From: Saccharopolyspora erythraea
Lineage (GTDB): Bacteria > Actinomycetota > Actinomycetes > Mycobacteriales > Pseudonocardiaceae
NCBI RefSeq assembly: GCF_018141105.1
Contig: NZ_CP054839.1
Span: forward strand, 2,604,001-2,668,000
Length of the DNA: 64,000 nucleotides
Direction: 5' to 3'
Part shown: in pieces, positions 61,352 to 64,000 of the stretch
Layout of the letters: every line of letters begins with the position of its first letter
How positions within the stretch are numbered: position 1 is the stretch's first letter
Program-made: the position numbers and the translations under genes
The notes under the pieces: generated by a model
Told to the model about the DNA's origin: nothing
Databases searched by the model: none
Seen by the model: only the letters and a program-made list of their open reading frames with translations

Positions 61352-62316
61352 CCGAGCGCTCGCACCGCGAACTGTGGGACTGCTGGTCGCGGATCTGGAA
61401 CGGCGAGTACGAGCTGGCCTACGAGGTCGTCTCGGACGGCCTGCGGGTCAACATCCCCGACCACGGGATGCCCGACGCCGACACCATCCACGACCCGAAG
61501 ACGCTGACGGCCTGGATCGCGGCCTTCCGCTCGTCGTTCGACGACGACGCGCGGATCTCCGGCGAGCTCGGCCCGTTCGTCGTCGGCGACCTCGCCCTCG
61601 GCCGCTGGGTGTTCAACGGCGTCTGGCAGGGCGGAAGGCCGGCGACGGCGACCGCCGAGCCGGGCACCCCGGTCACCTTCCGGGGCGTGGACATCCTGCG
61701 CTTCGAGAACGGCAGGATCGCCGAGTACTGGCTCACCGACGACCAGCTCGACCTCTACGCCCAGCTCGGCGCGGTGCCGATGCCGAAGTCGGCGCAGGCA
61801 CTGGCGTTGCGCGCGGAGCTCTCGGAGCTGCCGCCGGAGGCGGGACGCGCCAGGGTGCTCGCGCTGGTGCTCGACGCGACCGCGGAACTGCTCGAACGCG
61901 ACGAGATCCGAGCCTCCTCCGGCACCGAGAGCTTCGTCGCGCTCGGCACGGACTCGGTGACGGCGATGGCGCTGCGCACCCAGCTCGGCGAGAGCTGCGG
62001 GCTCGCGCTGCCCGCGACGATGGTCTTCGACTTCCCGGCACCCGGCGCGCTGGCCGGCCACCTGTGGTCGGAGCTGGCCGCCGAGCTCGGCGGACCGGAG
62101 GCCACCGCGCTGGCCGCGCTCTCCCGGCTGGAGGAGGCCGTTGCGGGACTGGCAGGCCAGGACGAGGTGTGGGACCGGATCGCGCAGCGGCTCACCGCGT
62201 TGCAGCGGGCCTTGGCGCCCGCCGGCGACGAGACGGGCGAGCTCGACTCGGCGACGCCGGAGGAGATGTTCGCCCTGCTGGACAGCAAGCTCGGCCCGGC
62301 GGGCAGCGCCGGATGA
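61348..62316 (+). CDS. SnoaL-like domain fused to ACP and C-terminal PKS docking domain
   Basis: A 322-residue three-part protein. Residues 1-145 are SnoaL-like (NTF2 fold: LWDCWSRIWNGEYELAYEVV, WVFNGVWQG, VDILRFENGRIAEYWLTDD). Residues 165-248 are an acyl carrier protein with phosphopantetheine Ser203 in LGTDSVTAMALR. Residues 255-322 have the form of a C-terminal docking domain (LSRLEEAVAGL ... LDSATPEEMFALLDSKLG). No KS or AT is present, so it looks like a stand-alone loading unit that presents a modified starter to the PKS starting 60 bases downstream. ATGA overlap with the monooxygenase. Confidence 0.88.
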   Translation: MTERSHRELWDCWSRIWNGEYELAYEVVSDGLRVNIPDHGMPDADTIHDPKTLTAWIAAFRSSFDDDARISGELGPFVVGDLALGRWVFNGVWQGGRPATATAEPGTPVTFRGVDILRFENGRIAEYWLTDDQLDLYAQLGAVPMPKSAQALALRAELSELPPEAGRARVLALVLDATAELLERDEIRASSGTESFVALGTDSVTAMALRTQLGESCGLALPATMVFDFPAPGALAGHLWSELAAELGGPEATALAALSRLEEAVAGLAGQDEVWDRIAQRLTALQRALAPAGDETGELDSATPEEMFALLDSKLGPAGSAG

Positions 62317-62376
62317 CCCAGGCGGTCCGCGGGCCCGCCACCACCACAGCCTTCTCCGACGGAAGAGAACCTGGGC

Positions 62377-64000
62377 ATGTCCAACGAAGAGAAACTCCTG
62401 CAGTACCTCAAACGCGCCACCGCCGAGCTCGACCGCACCCGGGACGAGCTGCGCCAGGTGCGCGAACGCGACGGCGAACCGCTGGCGATCGTCGGCATGA
62501 GCTGCCGGTTCCCCGGTGACGTCACCTCGCCGGAGGAGCTGTGGCGGCTGGTCGACGAGGGCCGCGACGCCATCACCGGTTTCCCGGCCGACCGGGGGTG
62601 GGACCTCGACGGGATCTACGACCCGGACCCGGCCGCGGTGGGCAAGAGCTACGTGCGCCACGGCGGTTTCCTGCACGACGCCGCCGACTTCGACCCGGCG
62701 TTCTTCGGGATCTCCCCGCGCGAGGCGGTGACCGTCGACCCGCAGCAGCGGCTGCTGCTGGAGACGACGTGGGAGGCGTTCGAGGACGCGGGCATCCGGC
62801 CCGAGACGCTGCGCGGCAGCGATACCGGCGTCTTCGTCGGGATCATGTTCGACGAGTACGGACTGCGCTTCCTCAAGACGCCGGTCGAGGGCTTCGACGG
62901 CTACCTCGGCGTCGGCAGCGCGGGCAGCGTGGCCTCCGGGCGCGTCTCCTACTCCTTCGGCTTCGACGGCCCGGCTGTCACGGTCAACACGGCGTGCTCG
63001 TCGTCGCTGGTGGCGCTGCACCTGGCGGGCCAGTCGCTGCGCCGCGACGAGTGCTCGATGGCGGTTGTCGGCGGCGTGATGCTGATGGCCACCTCGTTCT
63101 CCTTCACCGAGTTCAGCAGGCAGCGCGGGCTGTCGGTGGACGGGCGCTGCAAGTCCTACGCGGCGGCGGCCGACGGCACGGCGTGGGCCGAGGGCGTCGG
63201 AACCCTGGTCGTGGAGCGGCTTTCCGACGCGCGCCGCAACGGCCACCGGGTGCTGGCGGTGATCCGCGGGTCGGCGGTCAACCAGGACGGCGCGAGCAAC
63301 GGGCTCACCGCGCCGCACGGGCCGTCGCAGCAGAAGCTCATCCGCGACGCGCTGGCCGACGCGGGGCTCACCGCCGCCGACGTCGACGCCGTGGAGGGCC
63401 ACGGCACCGGCACCAAGCTGGGCGACCCGATCGAGGCCCAGGCGTTGCTGGCCACCTACGGGCAGGGCCGTGGCGGCAGTCCGCTGTGGCTGGGGTCGCT
63501 GAAGTCCAACGTCGGCCACACCCAGTCCGCGGCCGGGGTCGGCGGCATCATCAAGATGGTCAAGGCGATGCAGCACGGCGTGCTGCCGAAGACGCTGCAC
63601 GTCGACGAGCCCAGCCCGCACGTGGACTGGGAGAGCGGGGACGTGCGGCTGCTGACCGAGCCGGTGGCGTGGCCGAGGTCGGCGGACCGGGTGCGGCGCG
63701 CGGGCGTCTCCAGCTTCGGCATCAGCGGGACCAACGCGCACGTCATCATCGAGGAGCCGCAGGAGGACGAGCCGGCGGGGACTCCGGCGGGCGATGTCGT
63801 GGTGCCGTGGGTTCTCTCCGGCCGCAGCGCCGAGGCGCTGAGCGCGCAGGCCCGGCGGCTGCGCGAAACCCTGGACCCGGCCGCGATCCCGGTGGACGTG
63901 GCCTTCTCGCTGGCCACCGCCCGCACCGCGATGGAGCACCGCGCGGTGGTCGTCGGCGGCGACCTGGCCGAACTCGTCGCGGGCCTGGAGGCCGTCGAGT
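62377..64000 (+). CDS. Modular type I polyketide synthase, N-terminal part (runs off the window)
   Basis: The first 541 residues of a type I PKS. Residues 1-33 are an N-terminal docking helix ([20 protein letters not shown]), matching the C-terminal docking domain of the upstream protein. A ketosynthase follows from [13 protein letters not shown], with Cys207 in TACSSSL, His342 in EGHGTGT and His381 in [10 protein letters not shown], so it is a normal extending KS and not KSQ. The post-KS linker ([12 protein letters not shown]) leads toward an acyltransferase cut by the window end. GGAAGAG lies 12-16 bases upstream of the ATG. Confidence 0.96.
   Translation, partial: MSNEEKLLQYLKRATAELDRTRDELRQVRERDGEPLAIVGMSCRFPGDVTSPEELWRLVDEGRDAITGFPADRGWDLDGIYDPDPAAVGKSYVRHGGFLHDAADFDPAFFGISPREAVTVDPQQRLLLETTWEAFEDAGIRPETLRGSDTGVFVGIMFDEYGLRFLKTPVEGFDGYLGVGSAGSVASGRVSYSFGFDGPAVTVNTACSSSLVALHLAGQSLRRDECSMAVVGGVMLMATSFSFTEFSRQRGLSVDGRCKSYAAAADGTAWAEGVGTLVVERLSDARRNGHRVLAVIRGSAVNQDGASNGLTAPHGPSQQKLIRDALADAGLTAADVDAVEGHGTGTKLGDPIEAQALLATYGQGRGGSPLWLGSLKSNVGHTQSAAGVGGIIKMVKAMQHGVLPKTLHVDEPSPHVDWESGDVRLLTEPVAWPRSADRVRRAGVSSFGISGTNAHVIIEEPQEDEPAGTPAGDVVVPWVLSGRSAEALSAQARRLRETLDPAAIPVDVAFSLATARTAMEHRAVVVGGDLAELVAGLEAVE

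Noticed and set aside
61111-63939. Minus-strand frame of 942 residues opposite the PKS
   Set aside because: Shadow of the SnoaL-ACP and PKS genes, which have complete catalytic motifs.
1-64000. CRISPR array, rRNA operon or replication origin
   Set aside because: No regularly spaced direct repeats, no rRNA-like sequence and no cluster of DnaA boxes were seen; the only RNA genes recognised are four tRNAs.

Overview
The window is high-GC DNA with strong third-position GC bias, and its gene content is that of a filamentous actinomycete: a conservon (CvnA-D), SsgB, an ECF41 sigma factor, F420-type luciferase-like oxidoreductase, FhuF-like and DMATS proteins and a modular type I polyketide synthase. 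The mix fits the Pseudonocardiaceae, and Saccharopolyspora is my best guess. That is inference from gene content; no rRNA or other decisive marker is present.

Left edge (1-2.2 kb): a large serine integrase sits exactly at the broken end of an amidase gene. The window therefore begins inside an integrated element, and the amidase was its target. From 2.3 to 7.0 kb are a haloperoxidase-like hydrolase, a small HTH protein, a DUF574-type methyltransferase, a two-component pair and a Gfo/Idh/MocA oxidoreductase. From 8.2 to 13 kb lies a phosphoketolase-acetate kinase operon behind a leader with two mutually exclusive hairpins, then a small HTH protein with an operator-like repeat and a hydrolase. 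A minus-strand ABC exporter/FhuF operon (13-15.8 kb) is followed by a short-chain amide module (FmdB, AmiS channel, formamidase, 16-18.6 kb) and two small zinc-ribbon genes.

The stretch 19.4-25.7 kb is an ECF41 sigma gene and its probable target (a carboxymuconolactone-decarboxylase-like protein), both carrying the ECF41 promoter. They are separated by a glyoxylate module: glyoxylate carboligase and tartronate semialdehyde reductase on the minus strand and a dicarboxylate transporter on the plus strand, with shared palindromes in the divergent promoter. From 25.8 to 41 kb are catabolic and housekeeping genes, a 5'-truncated family 2 glycosidase, an EspG-like protein, dispersed palindromic repeats and convergent-gene terminators.

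The conservon (41.4-45.3 kb) converges on a two-gene cassette of an indole prenyltransferase (DMATS family) and a tryptophanase, probably a prenyl-indole pathway. Then come tRNA-Val(CAC), a PGPGW membrane protein, ssgB, a tRNA-Gly/Cys/Val cluster, an aldo-keto reductase, and a gene fusing a class V aminotransferase to a zinc alcohol dehydrogenase. Next are a cold-shock protein, an ArsR-GNAT fusion and a frameshifted Tat-lipoprotein intradiol dioxygenase.

The right end (56.8-64 kb) is the start of a polyketide cluster: a regulator with two tandem XRE domains, a KASIII-like protein whose active-site Cys is Ser, an FAD monooxygenase, a stand-alone SnoaL-like/ACP/docking-domain protein that looks like an unusual starter-loading unit, and the first KS of a modular PKS that runs off the window. 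This starter assembly is the most unusual system seen here.
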